From positions 930,001-994,000 of the forward strand of contig NZ_CP160453.1 in NCBI RefSeq assembly GCF_040744945.1: a DNA stretch of 64,000 nt, given 5' to 3'. The notes beneath the pieces were generated by a model. It worked only from the letters and a program-made list of their open reading frames with translations. It searched no databases and was not told the origin of the DNA. Both the position numbers and the translations under genes were made by a program. Within the stretch, counting starts at the first letter, position 1; each line of letters begins with the position of its first letter. Source of the DNA: Saccharothrix sp. HUAS TT1. GTDB taxonomy: Bacteria > Actinomycetota > Actinomycetes > Mycobacteriales > Pseudonocardiaceae. This document shows positions 1 to 8,284 of the stretch, one piece after another.

Positions 1-203
1 CTGGTCATCGACGGTGGCTGGACGCCTTCCCTGGCGGCCAGCTCGCCCGGCGTCAGGGGTCCGCACTTGTGCAGCGTGGACAGCGCGGACACCTGGGTGA
101 GCGAGATCGCGGAGTTCACCCGCTGCGCGCGGAGCCTGCGGTTGAGCCGGACGACGGCCAGTCTCAGCTGACTGGCCAGCCCTGCTTCCTCGGTCTCCGC
201 CAC
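1..203 (-). CDS. MarR family transcriptional regulator (N-terminal part, cut by window edge)
   Basis: The first 67 residues of a winged-helix regulator are visible, running off the left edge. The segment from about residue 33 (ISLTQVSALSTLHKCGPLTPGELA) has the spacing of the MarR DNA-binding region, followed by the start of the recognition helix (VQPPSMT). The GTG at 201-203 is the only start in this frame near the 5' end; an ATG a few bases upstream is in another frame. It lies 69 bp downstream of the purine permease on the same strand, so it may be co-transcribed and control that gene, which is an inference from position. Confidence 0.8.
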   Translation of the reverse strand, partial: MAETEEAGLASQLRLAVVRLNRRLRAQRVNSAISLTQVSALSTLHKCGPLTPGELAAREGVQPPSMT

Positions 204-272
204 GTAGTTAGCATACCTCACGATCTATGCGCCCATCGTGTGAAGTTGCTCATCGACGCCCGTCGGCGCCCG

Positions 273-1943
273 TCAGCCGGTCAGCGCGGCCTGGATGGGA
301 CCGATCGCGAAGTAGACGACGAACGCCGCCGCGACGACCCACATGAGCGGGTGCACGCTGCGCGCCCGCCCGGTCATCGCCCGCAGCAGCACGTAGCTGA
401 CGAAACCCGCGCCGATGCCGTTCGCGATCGAGTAGGTGAACGGCATGACCACGATGGTGAGGAACGCGGGCAGGCCGATCGAGAAGTCGGTGAAGTCGAT
501 CTCCTTCACCTGCATGATCATCAGCGCGCCGACGATGACCAGCGCGGGCGCCGCCGCCTCGATCGGCACCACCGCGTACAGCGGGGTGAGGAACATGGCG
601 GCCAGGAACAGCAGGCCGGTGACGACGTTCGCCAGGCCGGTCCGCGCCCCCTCGGCGATACCGGACGCCGATTCGATGTAGACCGTGTTGGACGACGAGG
701 ACGCCGCACCACCCGCGACCGCGCCGACGCCGTCCACGAACAGCGCCTTGGACACGTTGGGCAACTGGCCGTCCTTGCCGATGAGCCCGGCCTCCTTGCC
801 GAGGCCGGTCATCGTGCCGACGGTGTCGAAGAAGTCGGTGAGCACCAGCGTGAAGACCAGCAGGGCTGCCGTCAGGGCGGGGATGCGGGTCCACGCGCCG
901 AACGACACGTCGCCGAGCAGGGACAGGTCGGGCAGGCCGAACACCTGCTCCGGCAGGGCCGGGTAGCCGAGGTTCCAGCCGGCCGGGTTGGTGCCCTGCG
1001 ACGGGCCCGCCTGGACGATGGCCTCGATCACGATGGACAGCACGGTCGCCGACAGCACGCCGATCAGGATCGCGCCCTTGACCTTGCGGGCGACCAGGAT
1101 GCCGGTGACGACCAGGCCGACCACGAACACGAACGTCGGCCAGGACGCGATGGACCCGTTGATGCCGAGCCCGACCGGCACGGTGGTGCCGGCCGCGTCG
1201 GGCAACCGGCGCACGAACCCGGCGTCGACCAGGCCGATGAAGCAGATGAACAACCCGATGCCGACCGCGATGGCCGCCTTCAGCTCGGCGGGCACCGCGT
1301 TGAACACCGCCGTGCGGACGCCGGTGACGACGAGGAGGAGGACCACGAGGCCGTTGACCACGACCAGGCCCATCGCCTCGGGCCAGGACACCTGCGGCAC
1401 GACCGTGACGGCGACGAAGGAGTTGATGCCCAGGCCCGTGGCCAGCGCGAAGGGGTAGTTGGCGACGAGTCCGAAGAGGATCGTCATGACCCCCGCCACC
1501 AGCGCCGTCACCGCCGCGACCTGCGGGATGGTGAGGATGTTGCCGAGCACGTCGACCTTCGCGCCAGGGGCGTCGGCGGCGAAGCTGCCCAGGATCAGCG
1601 GGTTCAGCACGACGATGTAGGCCATGGTCACGAAGGTGACGAGCCCGCCGCGCAGCTCCCGGCCGACCGAGGAGCCGCGCTCGGAGATCTTGAAGAACCC
1701 GTCCAGCCCGGACCGCCCCGACCCGCCCTGAACGGCGCCCGAGGCCGCGCCCCGGGACGTGCTCTGCGACGTGCTCTGCGACGTGCTCTGCGACGTGCTC
1801 ACGGACTTGCCCGGCGATGCCCCCTCGGACGTGCCCGACGACACCTCTTCGGGGGTGCCCGACGACGCCCCTTCGGGCGTGCCCGGAGCTGCGCCCGACG
1901 GCGTGCCCGGCGGCGTGTCGGCGGAGGGCGTCTCGGCGGCCAT
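273..1943 (-). CDS. NCS2 family (AzgA-type) purine permease
   Basis: Membrane transporter for adenine, guanine or hypoxanthine, most likely by proton symport. Family signatures are the first membrane segment with VTFVTMAYIVVLNPLIL (about residue 102), ATGLGINSFVAVTV, the motif FFDTVGTMTGLGKEAGLI, and SSSSNTVYIESASGIAEGART. The ATG at 1941-1943 is chosen because GAGGAG precedes it; the open frame continues upstream without an RBS. The 556-residue protein is unusual in having about 78 low-complexity N-terminal residues rich in Gly, Ser, Thr and Pro before the conserved core begins at GLDGFFKISERG, including a TSQS tandem repeat. DUF2530 starts divergently 80 bp away. Exact substrate cannot be read from sequence. 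Confidence 0.92.
   Translation of the reverse strand: MAAETPSADTPPGTPSGAAPGTPEGASSGTPEEVSSGTSEGASPGKSVSTSQSTSQSTSQSTSRGAASGAVQGGSGRSGLDGFFKISERGSSVGRELRGGLVTFVTMAYIVVLNPLILGSFAADAPGAKVDVLGNILTIPQVAAVTALVAGVMTILFGLVANYPFALATGLGINSFVAVTVVPQVSWPEAMGLVVVNGLVVLLLVVTGVRTAVFNAVPAELKAAIAVGIGLFICFIGLVDAGFVRRLPDAAGTTVPVGLGINGSIASWPTFVFVVGLVVTGILVARKVKGAILIGVLSATVLSIVIEAIVQAGPSQGTNPAGWNLGYPALPEQVFGLPDLSLLGDVSFGAWTRIPALTAALLVFTLVLTDFFDTVGTMTGLGKEAGLIGKDGQLPNVSKALFVDGVGAVAGGAASSSSNTVYIESASGIAEGARTGLANVVTGLLFLAAMFLTPLYAVVPIEAAAPALVIVGALMIMQVKEIDFTDFSIGLPAFLTIVVMPFTYSIANGIGAGFVSYVLLRAMTGRARSVHPLMWVVAAAFVVYFAIGPIQAALTG
1756..1803. repeat. 12-bp tandem repeat (3 exact copies plus 1 near copy) in permease N-terminus
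   Basis: GACGTGCTCTGC occurs at 1756-1767, 1768-1779 and 1780-1791, with a degenerate fourth copy to 1803. On the minus strand it encodes a TSQS repeat in the non-conserved cytoplasmic tail of the permease. The unit is a multiple of three, so copy changes keep frame. Confidence 0.9.
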
Positions 1944-2023
1944 CTCATCTCCTCGATCAGTGCGGTGCGATGCGGCAGGCAGAGCGTGCCCCACCCGTGT
2001 TTCGGGCAGGTAGCCTGCCCGAC

Positions 2024-2287
2024 GTGGCCGAACAGGACGCAACACCCCTCCCCCCTCCGCCCTCGCTGCCGCGAAACCTGGCCGACCCCGTACCGGTGGT
2101 CGCGGCCGGGACGGCGCTGTGGTGGCTGGCGTTCGTCGGTGTGCTGCTGTTCGGGCAGGGCTTCGGCGTGGTGGCGTGGACGTGCCTGTCCGGCGGTGTG
2201 CTGGGGATCATCGGCTACGGCATCTTCACCTGGCAACGCTCCGCCGCGCGTCGAGGCAGCAGGACCGCCCAGCAGGGGCTGGACTGA
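2024..2287 (+). CDS. DUF2530 small membrane protein
   Basis: An 87-residue protein with a proline-rich start and two hydrophobic helices (about residues 25-45 and 50-68: GTALWWLAFVGVLLFGQ and VAWTCLSGGVLGIIGYG), ending in a basic tail. This matches the DUF2530 family of actinobacteria, whose function is unknown. It is read from a GTG at 2024. It is divergent from the NCS2 permease, and the shared 80-bp gap must hold both promoters. Its position next to the permease, which I recall as recurrent in this order, suggests an accessory membrane role, but nothing in the sequence shows one. Confidence 0.8.
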   Translation: MAEQDATPLPPPPSLPRNLADPVPVVAAGTALWWLAFVGVLLFGQGFGVVAWTCLSGGVLGIIGYGIFTWQRSAARRGSRTAQQGLD

Positions 2288-2360
2288 GCAACCCCCGACA
2301 CGACCCCGACCGGCCACATCCCCGGCCACGCACCCCCGACCGCCCACCTCCGGCCGGCGT

Positions 2361-2607
2361 CACCGCCCGGCGGGCACCGGGCCACCGAGTCCCGTCACCG
2401 CCCGGCAAGCACCGGGCCACCGAGTCCCGTCACCGCCCAGCAAGCACACCGGGCCGCCGAGTGTTGTCACCGTCCGGCAGGCACCGGGCCGCCAAGTGCC
2501 ATCACCGCCCAGCAAGCACACCGGGCCGCCAAGTGCCATCACCGCCCAGCAAGCACACCGGGCCGCCGAGTGTTGTCACCGTCCGGCAGGCACCGGGCCG
2601 CCGAGCC
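2361..2607. repeat. 35/37-bp direct repeat array (7 units) between convergent genes
   Basis: Units begin with CACCG(C/T)CC and start at 2361, 2396, 2431, 2468, 2503, 2540 and 2577. Each contains GCAxxGCAC(AC)CGGGCC and ends in one of three 7-base tails (GTCCCGT, GTGTTGT, GTGCCAT). Lengths alternate between 35 and 37 bp because of an AC insertion. The array is contiguous, with no spacers. It fills part of the 596-bp gap (2288-2883) between the 3' ends of DUF2530 and the sacsin-like gene; no credible gene is seen in the rest. TACCGGCAA at 2803-2811 and its complement at 2864-2872 form a distant inverted repeat. Confidence 0.9.
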
Positions 2608-2883
2608 TCCCGAGCCCACCCCGATGCGCTCTCCGCGCCCGGGTGGTGCCTGCGGGTGGCGGGCGGGTGGCGTGCGCGGGGCACGCGCGTCGTGCTCGGC
2701 GGCGGGGCACGACGTGGTCGGCGGAGGGGACACCGGGGAGCGGGCCCAGGTGGCACCGATCCCACCGCGCACTGGGGGCCGGGGCGCCGCGACCTCATTC
2801 TTTACCGGCAACAAATCCGGGATTGCCATTCATCCCCGGAGCCGCTTACCCCATCGGGTGATCTTGCCGGTAGGCGAACCCGG

Positions 2884-5721
2884 TCAGCCCAGCAGCACGG
2901 AAGGCGTCGGGTCGGCGATCAGTGCGGCGAACGTGTGCCGATCATCCCACCGGCCCGTGGTCCACGCCAGAGCGCGCGCCAACCCCTCAGGCGTGTCGGC
3001 AGCGTGCACGACCGCCTCCTCCACCCACCACGACACCGAGTGCTCCGCGCCCTCCGCCGCCACCACCAGGTCGTCGTGCACGACCAGCGAACCGAGCGGC
3101 AGGTCCACGCCGAGCAGGTCGCACGCCAGCCGCACCGCGCCCAGCTCCGACCAGACCACCTCGTCACCATCCCCCACCACAGCCCCGGAGACCTCCTCCG
3201 ACGCCAGCGGCAGGGCGAGGAGTTCGGCCAGGGCCGAAGCCGAACCGGCGGAGGCCAGCACCTGTTCCGGCGGGAGGACGCCGAGCAGCCACGGCAGGTC
3301 GGGCACCAGCACGTCGTCGGCGGGCTCGGCGGCGCCGGTCAGGACGCGCACCCGGTCCGGCGGTTCGACGCTCACCGAGTCGGCGACCTCGGCCAGCAGG
3401 GCGTGCACGCGCAGCACCAGCGCGTCGGACAGCTTGCGCGCCGGGTCGCCCAGCCGCCCCAGCAGGTCCGCCACGTCGTCCTCGTCCACCACGCTCAACG
3501 ACGTGCGCACGCCGGCGGCGGCGAGCACGTGCGGCGGGAGGCCGATGGCGGGCACGACGTCGTACAGCCCTTCGAGCCCGTCGGCGTCGGGCAGGCGCCA
3601 CGAGCCGAGCGGCACGCCGTCGAGGGTGGCGTAGCGGGCCAGCCACCAGGAGGTGTAGCCGTCCGGTTCGGTGACGGCGCGCCACACCACCGGGTCGGCG
3701 GCCATCATGCCCAGCGCTCGCGGCCACTGGTCGTGGGCGACGAGGTCCAGGTCGCGGATGCCGAGGACGCGGGTGGGCGGGACGTCGAACGCGTCCCACC
3801 AGTAGCCCTCGTCGGCCAGGTCGTGGTCGGGTTCGGTGGGCGAGTCGTCCTCGACGACGGTGAAGCCGTCGATGACGCCGACGCCGGTCAGCACCTCGCG
3901 CGGCCACTCCTCGGCCACGGACGCGGCCAGGACGCCGAACGGGGCGTCGTCCTCCAGCACCGCCGACAGCGCGGAGTCGGGCAGCACGAGTTCGTCCGCG
4001 CGCCGCCACTCGCCGTCCGCGGCGGGCAGGGCGAGTTCGGCCAGCCAGGGTCGGCCGCCGGCCCGGGACACGAGTCGCAGCACGGTCCGGACCAGGTCGG
4101 GGCCGTCCAGGGCGGGGTCGTCCAGGCTGCGGTGGACGGCTTCGCGGACGGCGTCGGAGTCGAGCAGTTCGGCGGGGCCCGCTTCGGTCGCGCCGAGGCG
4201 CAGGAGCAGGGGGTGGGCGGCTTCGGGGTGGGCGATGCGCAGGCCGGGGACGGAGAACAGCTCGGAGTCGGTGCCGACGAGCACGCCGCGCGGGCTGCTG
4301 ACGGTCCGCCCGTCGACCAGGGGCACGGGCAGGGAGCCCATGGCCTCGCGGGCGGTGGAGTCGACGTCGGCGACGGGGGTCAGGGCGTCGTAGACCTGGC
4401 GCCACCAGGTGGGGTCGCCGCCGACGCCGGCGAGCGCGGTGATCACTTCGGCGATCCCGAGGCGGGGCACTTCGAGGGCGGCGAGCGCCTTGGCGTGCGG
4501 TGGCAGGGTCAGTTCGTGGTCGAGCAGGCCGGGGATCACGTCTTCCAGCAGTTCGACCAGGTCGAACGACGCGAGGTCGAGGACCTTCGCGGCGGCGGGG
4601 GCGGCCCACCCGCCGTCGGCCAGGGGGAGCCAGGAGGCGGTGCGCAGCGCGGCGAGGACGCCGGCGCGCAGCCGGTCGTCCACCTCGGACAGCGGGAACC
4701 CGGGCAGCGGCACGAGGGCGGTGCGCTCGACGGCGGGCAGGGCGGCCACCAGCGCGGGGTAGGCCAGCGCGGCCTGGTCGAGCACGTGGGTGGCGGCCGG
4801 GCCGGCGAGCACCCGGCGCCGGGACGGCTCGACCGGCAGGGTGGCGATCAGCCGGGCGGGCAGGGACAGCTTCTCGTCGGTGGGGGTCGGGGCGTGCAGG
4901 ACGTCGCCGGCGAGGGGTTCGTCCATCGGCCACGCCCAGCAGACGGACCACTGGGGGCGGGATTCGACGCCGGTGACCAGGGCGGCGGGCAGTTCGCCGG
5001 CGGTGCGGTGCACGAGCCACCGCTGTTCGCCGGTGGGGCCGGTCAGCACGACGACGCCGTCGGTCTCGGAGCGCTCCCACGCCTGCGCGCCGACTTCGAC
5101 GCGCCGCAGCCCGGGGAGGGCGAGGAGCAGGTCGGGGGCTTCGGCGGCCAGTTCGGCGAGCAGGCCCTCGGCGTCGGCCTTGAGCGGCAGCCGGACCTCG
5201 GTGTCGAAGCCGTCGGGCAGGTCGGTCTCGTCGGACGGCCACACCAGCCGCAGCACCGGCACGTCGCCGCCGCGGCCGGACGCCAGGGACGGCGCCGCTT
5301 CGCGGGTGCGGGTGGCGGAGAAGGCGACCGAGCCGGTCCGGGACACGACTCGCGGCTCGTCGGTCACCGCGAGCACGGCGGCGAAGCCGACGCCGAACCG
5401 GCCGACCGTGTCGGAGGTCTTGGCGGACGCGCGCAGCGACGCCAGGGCGGCCACGCCGGCGGCGTCCAGCGGCGCGCCGGTGTTCGCGGCCCGCAGTTCC
5501 CCGTCCACGACGGACAGCCGCAGCACGCCGGGTCCGCCGCCGGCTTCGGCGGCGGCGTCGGAGGCGTTCTGCGCCAGTTCGACCAGCAGCCGGTCGCGGT
5601 ACCCGCCGAGCCGCAGGTCCTCCTCGGCGTTGGCGTCCTCGCGGAACCGGGTGGGCGAGCCGCGCCACGCGGCCAGCACCGACTCGCGCAGCGCCTCGGT
5701 GCCGAACGGGTCCGCGGTCAC
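2884..5721 (-). CDS. Sacsin-like GHKL ATPase protein
   Basis: A 945-residue protein with an N-terminal Bergerat-fold ATPase like that of sacsin and Hsp90. Visible motifs are ELAQNASDAA (N box, about residue 47), LRAANTGAPLD (G1-like), and DTVGRFGVGFAAVLAV (G2, about residue 105). The remaining 750 residues are Leu/Ala/Asp-rich without a motif I recognise. The GTG start at 5719-5721 overlaps the stop of the upstream DUF3027 gene by 4 bp (GTGA), so the two are translationally coupled. The family is common in actinobacteria as 'sacsin N-terminal ATP-binding-like' proteins; its role is not established. A chaperone-like or stress role is an inference from the ATPase fold. Confidence 0.85.
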   Translation of the reverse strand: MTADPFGTEALRESVLAAWRGSPTRFREDANAEEDLRLGGYRDRLLVELAQNASDAAAEAGGGPGVLRLSVVDGELRAANTGAPLDAAGVAALASLRASAKTSDTVGRFGVGFAAVLAVTDEPRVVSRTGSVAFSATRTREAAPSLASGRGGDVPVLRLVWPSDETDLPDGFDTEVRLPLKADAEGLLAELAAEAPDLLLALPGLRRVEVGAQAWERSETDGVVVLTGPTGEQRWLVHRTAGELPAALVTGVESRPQWSVCWAWPMDEPLAGDVLHAPTPTDEKLSLPARLIATLPVEPSRRRVLAGPAATHVLDQAALAYPALVAALPAVERTALVPLPGFPLSEVDDRLRAGVLAALRTASWLPLADGGWAAPAAAKVLDLASFDLVELLEDVIPGLLDHELTLPPHAKALAALEVPRLGIAEVITALAGVGGDPTWWRQVYDALTPVADVDSTAREAMGSLPVPLVDGRTVSSPRGVLVGTDSELFSVPGLRIAHPEAAHPLLLRLGATEAGPAELLDSDAVREAVHRSLDDPALDGPDLVRTVLRLVSRAGGRPWLAELALPAADGEWRRADELVLPDSALSAVLEDDAPFGVLAASVAEEWPREVLTGVGVIDGFTVVEDDSPTEPDHDLADEGYWWDAFDVPPTRVLGIRDLDLVAHDQWPRALGMMAADPVVWRAVTEPDGYTSWWLARYATLDGVPLGSWRLPDADGLEGLYDVVPAIGLPPHVLAAAGVRTSLSVVDEDDVADLLGRLGDPARKLSDALVLRVHALLAEVADSVSVEPPDRVRVLTGAAEPADDVLVPDLPWLLGVLPPEQVLASAGSASALAELLALPLASEEVSGAVVGDGDEVVWSELGAVRLACDLLGVDLPLGSLVVHDDLVVAAEGAEHSVSWWVEEAVVHAADTPEGLARALAWTTGRWDDRHTFAALIADPTPSVLLG

Positions 5722-6497
5722 TTCCCGCTCTCGTCGGCCGCCGGGTTGGCCTCGACGTCCAGCACGGCGTCGTCGTAGACGACCTCGGCGACCGGGACGA
5801 GGGGGCCGCCCTCGACCTCGACCTCGGAGTGCGCGCCGCACCCGTACTCGACGTGCACGACGTGCCCGTCGGCCGGCGTCATCTCGTTGGCGCAGACGCC
5901 GAACGCGGCGCCGAGCGAGCCGCCGACGCGGGTGTAGAAGCCGCAGGTGCCGCAGCGGGCGGGCGCGCTGCGGGCCATCTCGCTGCGCGGTCCGAAGTCG
6001 CCGGAGTGCCAGCGCTGGGCGGCGTCGAGGACGCCCTCGCGGGACAGCACCCGGACCCGGCCGAGGCCGACCTCCAGGGCGACGTCCTCGACGGCGGGGT
6101 CGTCCGAGCCGACGTAGCCGGGCGCCAGCCGCGGGTCGTCCTCGGGGGCGGGCAGCAGGTCGCCGACGCCGAGGTCGCCCGCGCGGACCCGCTCGTGCCA
6201 CGGCACCCACTCGGGCGCGACCAGCGCGTCGTCGCCGGGCAGCAGCACGACCTCGCTGACCGAGAGCGGCGTGCCGGGTCCGGCGGAGGCGACGGTGACG
6301 GCCCAGTTCCAGCCGCGGTAGCCGGCGTGCTCGGCCTCGAACAGGTGGGTCGCCGACACGTCGTCCTCGGCGACGGTGCCCACGTGGTCGCCGAGGCGTT
6401 CCGCGCCCGCCTCCTCTTGTGCGGCGGCTCGGGCGAGCCGGACTGCCGCGGGGTCGGCGAGCGCTGGATCGGGCTGCTGGGTCGGCGTGGCGGTCAC
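5718..6497 (-). CDS. DUF3027 family protein
   Basis: A 259-residue soluble protein. The middle part (GDHVGTVAEDDVSATHLF, then YRGWNWAVTVAS and EWVPWHERVRAGDLGVGDLL) matches the actinobacterial DUF3027 family. The C-terminal third carries a likely zinc site: CGTCGFYTRVGGSLGAAFGVC plus a later YGCGAHS. The GTG at 6497 is preferred over an upstream start because the extra 67 residues are low complexity and would overlap the promoter of the divergent cyclotransferase gene. It is coupled to the sacsin-like ATPase by a 4-bp overlap, suggesting that the two work together; the function is unknown. Confidence 0.85.
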   Translation of the reverse strand: MTATPTQQPDPALADPAAVRLARAAAQEEAGAERLGDHVGTVAEDDVSATHLFEAEHAGYRGWNWAVTVASAGPGTPLSVSEVVLLPGDDALVAPEWVPWHERVRAGDLGVGDLLPAPEDDPRLAPGYVGSDDPAVEDVALEVGLGRVRVLSREGVLDAAQRWHSGDFGPRSEMARSAPARCGTCGFYTRVGGSLGAAFGVCANEMTPADGHVVHVEYGCGAHSEVEVEGGPLVPVAEVVYDDAVLDVEANPAADESGK

Positions 6498-6555
6498 GGG
6501 TTGGATTGTGCCGCACGTCTGCGCGGTCCCGCGCACACGTGCCACCCTTTCGGAC

Positions 6556-7329
6556 GTGCGGTGGCTCCTGGTGGCGGTGGTCTTCGTCCTGTCGGCGGCG
6601 TGCTCGACCCCGCCGACCGGTCCAACGGGCGCTCCGGCGGGCGGGCCGACGGGGGTGGAGGTGCTGGGCACGCTGCCCCACGACCCGGACGCGTTCACCC
6701 AGGGGTTGGAGCTGGTGGACGGGGTGCTCTACGAGGGCACGGGCCTGGAAGGGCGGTCGTCGCTGCGCCGCGTCGACCCCGGCACCGGCGAGGTCCGGCA
6801 GCGCGTCGACCTGCCGGAACCGCTGTTCGGCGAGGGCATCACGGTGGTGGGCGACCGGATCTGGCAGCTCACGTGGCGGGACGGGGTGGCCATCGAGCGG
6901 GACCGGACCACGCTCGAAGAAGTGAGACGCGTCACCTACGAGGGTGAGGGCTGGGGTTTGTGCCGGGACGGGGACCGGCTGGTGATGAGCGACGGCAGCG
7001 ACGAGCTGACGTTCCGCGACCCGCGGTCGTTCGCCGAGACGGGGGTGGTGGCGGTGCGCCGGGACGGGCGGCCGCTGTCCCGGCTCAACGAGCTGGAGTG
7101 CGTGGACGGGCAGGTGTGGGCGAACGTGTGGCAGACCGACGAGGTGGTGCGGGTCGACCCGCGCGACGGCCGGGTGACCGCGACCGTGGACCTGAGCGGC
7201 CTGCGGCCGGACGACGTGCCGAGCAGCGACGTGCTCAACGGGATCGCGGCCGTGCCGGGGACCGACGAGTTCCTGGTGACGGGCAAGAACTGGCCGACGA
7301 TCTTCCGCGTCCGGTTCACCGGCGGGTGA
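6556..7329 (+). CDS. Glutaminyl-peptide cyclotransferase (glutamine cyclotransferase), lipoprotein
   Basis: A 257-residue exported protein. The signal peptide is short, with lipobox LSAAC at residues 13-17, so it is probably lipid-anchored outside the membrane. The mature part begins with LPHDPDAFTQGLEL, followed by LYEGTGLEGRSSLRRVD and, near the end, VLNGIAAVPGTDEFLVTGKNWPTIF. These are hallmarks of the plant-type beta-propeller glutamine cyclotransferase family, which forms N-terminal pyroglutamate. Read from the GTG at 6556, 58 bp from the divergent DUF3027 start. The PLP enzyme follows after 15 bp, so they are probably co-transcribed. Its peptide substrates are unknown. Confidence 0.88.
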   Translation: MRWLLVAVVFVLSAACSTPPTGPTGAPAGGPTGVEVLGTLPHDPDAFTQGLELVDGVLYEGTGLEGRSSLRRVDPGTGEVRQRVDLPEPLFGEGITVVGDRIWQLTWRDGVAIERDRTTLEEVRRVTYEGEGWGLCRDGDRLVMSDGSDELTFRDPRSFAETGVVAVRRDGRPLSRLNELECVDGQVWANVWQTDEVVRVDPRDGRVTATVDLSGLRPDDVPSSDVLNGIAAVPGTDEFLVTGKNWPTIFRVRFTGG

Positions 7330-7344
7330 CTTAACGTCTCGGGC

Positions 7345-8250
7345 GTGGACATCGACCTGGACAACATCGCCCGCGCCGCCGAGATCGTCGACCCGGTGTT
7401 CCGCGGCACACCGCAGTACGTGGACGAGCAGCTGTGCGCGGCGCTGGGCCGCCGGGTCCTGGTGAAGGTCGAGACGGTGAACCCGCTGCGCAGCTTCAAG
7501 GGCCGCGGCGCGGACTTCATGGGCGCGTCGCTGCCGCCCGGCCGGCGGGTGGTGTGCGCGTCGGTGGGCAACTTCGGGCAGGCGATGGCGTACGTGGGCC
7601 GCAGCCGCGGTTTCCCGGTGGAGGTGTTCGTGTCGGCGGCCGCGGTGCCGGACAAGGTGCGGCGGATGCGGTCGCTGGGCGCGTCCGTGGTGGAGGTGCC
7701 GGGTGACTTCACCGGGGCCAAGGCGCGGGCGCGGGAGCACGCCGAGCGGACCGGGGCGATCTTCGTGGAGGACGGCCGGGACGTGGCGATCACCGAGGGG
7801 GCGGGCAGCATCGCGGTGGAGCTGCTGCGGGCCGGTGTCGGGTTCGACGTGGCGGTGGTGCCGGTGGGCGACGGGGCGTTGATCACCGGGATGGCGCGGT
7901 GGCTCAAGGAGCACTCGCCGGGCACCCGGGTCGTGGGGGTGGCGGCGGAGGGCGCGCCCTCGGTCGCCCGCGCGTGGGCGGGTCGCCCGGTGGCCGACAC
8001 GCCCGTGGACACCATCGCCGACGGGGTGGCCGTGCGGCTGCCGGTGCCGGCCGCCGTGCCGCGGTTGCGGGCGCTCGTGGACGACATGGTGCTGGTGCCC
8101 GACGACGCGATCCGCGAGGCGATGGCGCTGGCCCGGGACGCGCTCGGGCTGGTGCTGGAGCCGGCGGGCGCGATCGGGCTGGCGGCGATCGCCGTCGCGG
8201 ACGTGCCGGGCGAGTCGATCGCCACCGTGCTCACCGGCGGCAATGTCTGA
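7345..8250 (+). CDS. PLP-dependent threonine/serine dehydratase-like lyase
   Basis: A fold-type II pyridoxal-phosphate enzyme of 301 residues. The Schiff-base lysine is K52 in NPLRSFKGRGA, and the phosphate-binding loop is PVGDGALITG (about residues 172-181). VCASVGNFGQAMAY corresponds to the substrate-binding Ser-x-Gly-Asn-(Phe/His) loop. It is shorter than biosynthetic threonine deaminase and has no regulatory ACT domain, so a catabolic threonine/serine dehydratase or related racemase/lyase is likely. The GTG start is 15 bp downstream of the cyclotransferase stop. The stop is followed closely by the MFS gene, giving a possible three- to five-gene unit on the plus strand. Confidence 0.85.
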   Translation: MDIDLDNIARAAEIVDPVFRGTPQYVDEQLCAALGRRVLVKVETVNPLRSFKGRGADFMGASLPPGRRVVCASVGNFGQAMAYVGRSRGFPVEVFVSAAAVPDKVRRMRSLGASVVEVPGDFTGAKARAREHAERTGAIFVEDGRDVAITEGAGSIAVELLRAGVGFDVAVVPVGDGALITGMARWLKEHSPGTRVVGVAAEGAPSVARAWAGRPVADTPVDTIADGVAVRLPVPAAVPRLRALVDDMVLVPDDAIREAMALARDALGLVLEPAGAIGLAAIAVADVPGESIATVLTGGNV

Positions 8251-8284
8251 GACGCGCTGCCGCCGGGTGAGGCAGGATTGAGGG

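Noticed and set aside
2361..2607. CRISPR array
   Set aside because: Units abut each other with no unique spacers, and no cas gene is present.
69..2861. Very long open frame on the plus strand
   Set aside because: It is antisense to the permease, encodes Arg/His/Gly-rich low-complexity sequence and reflects GC-biased codons of the real gene.
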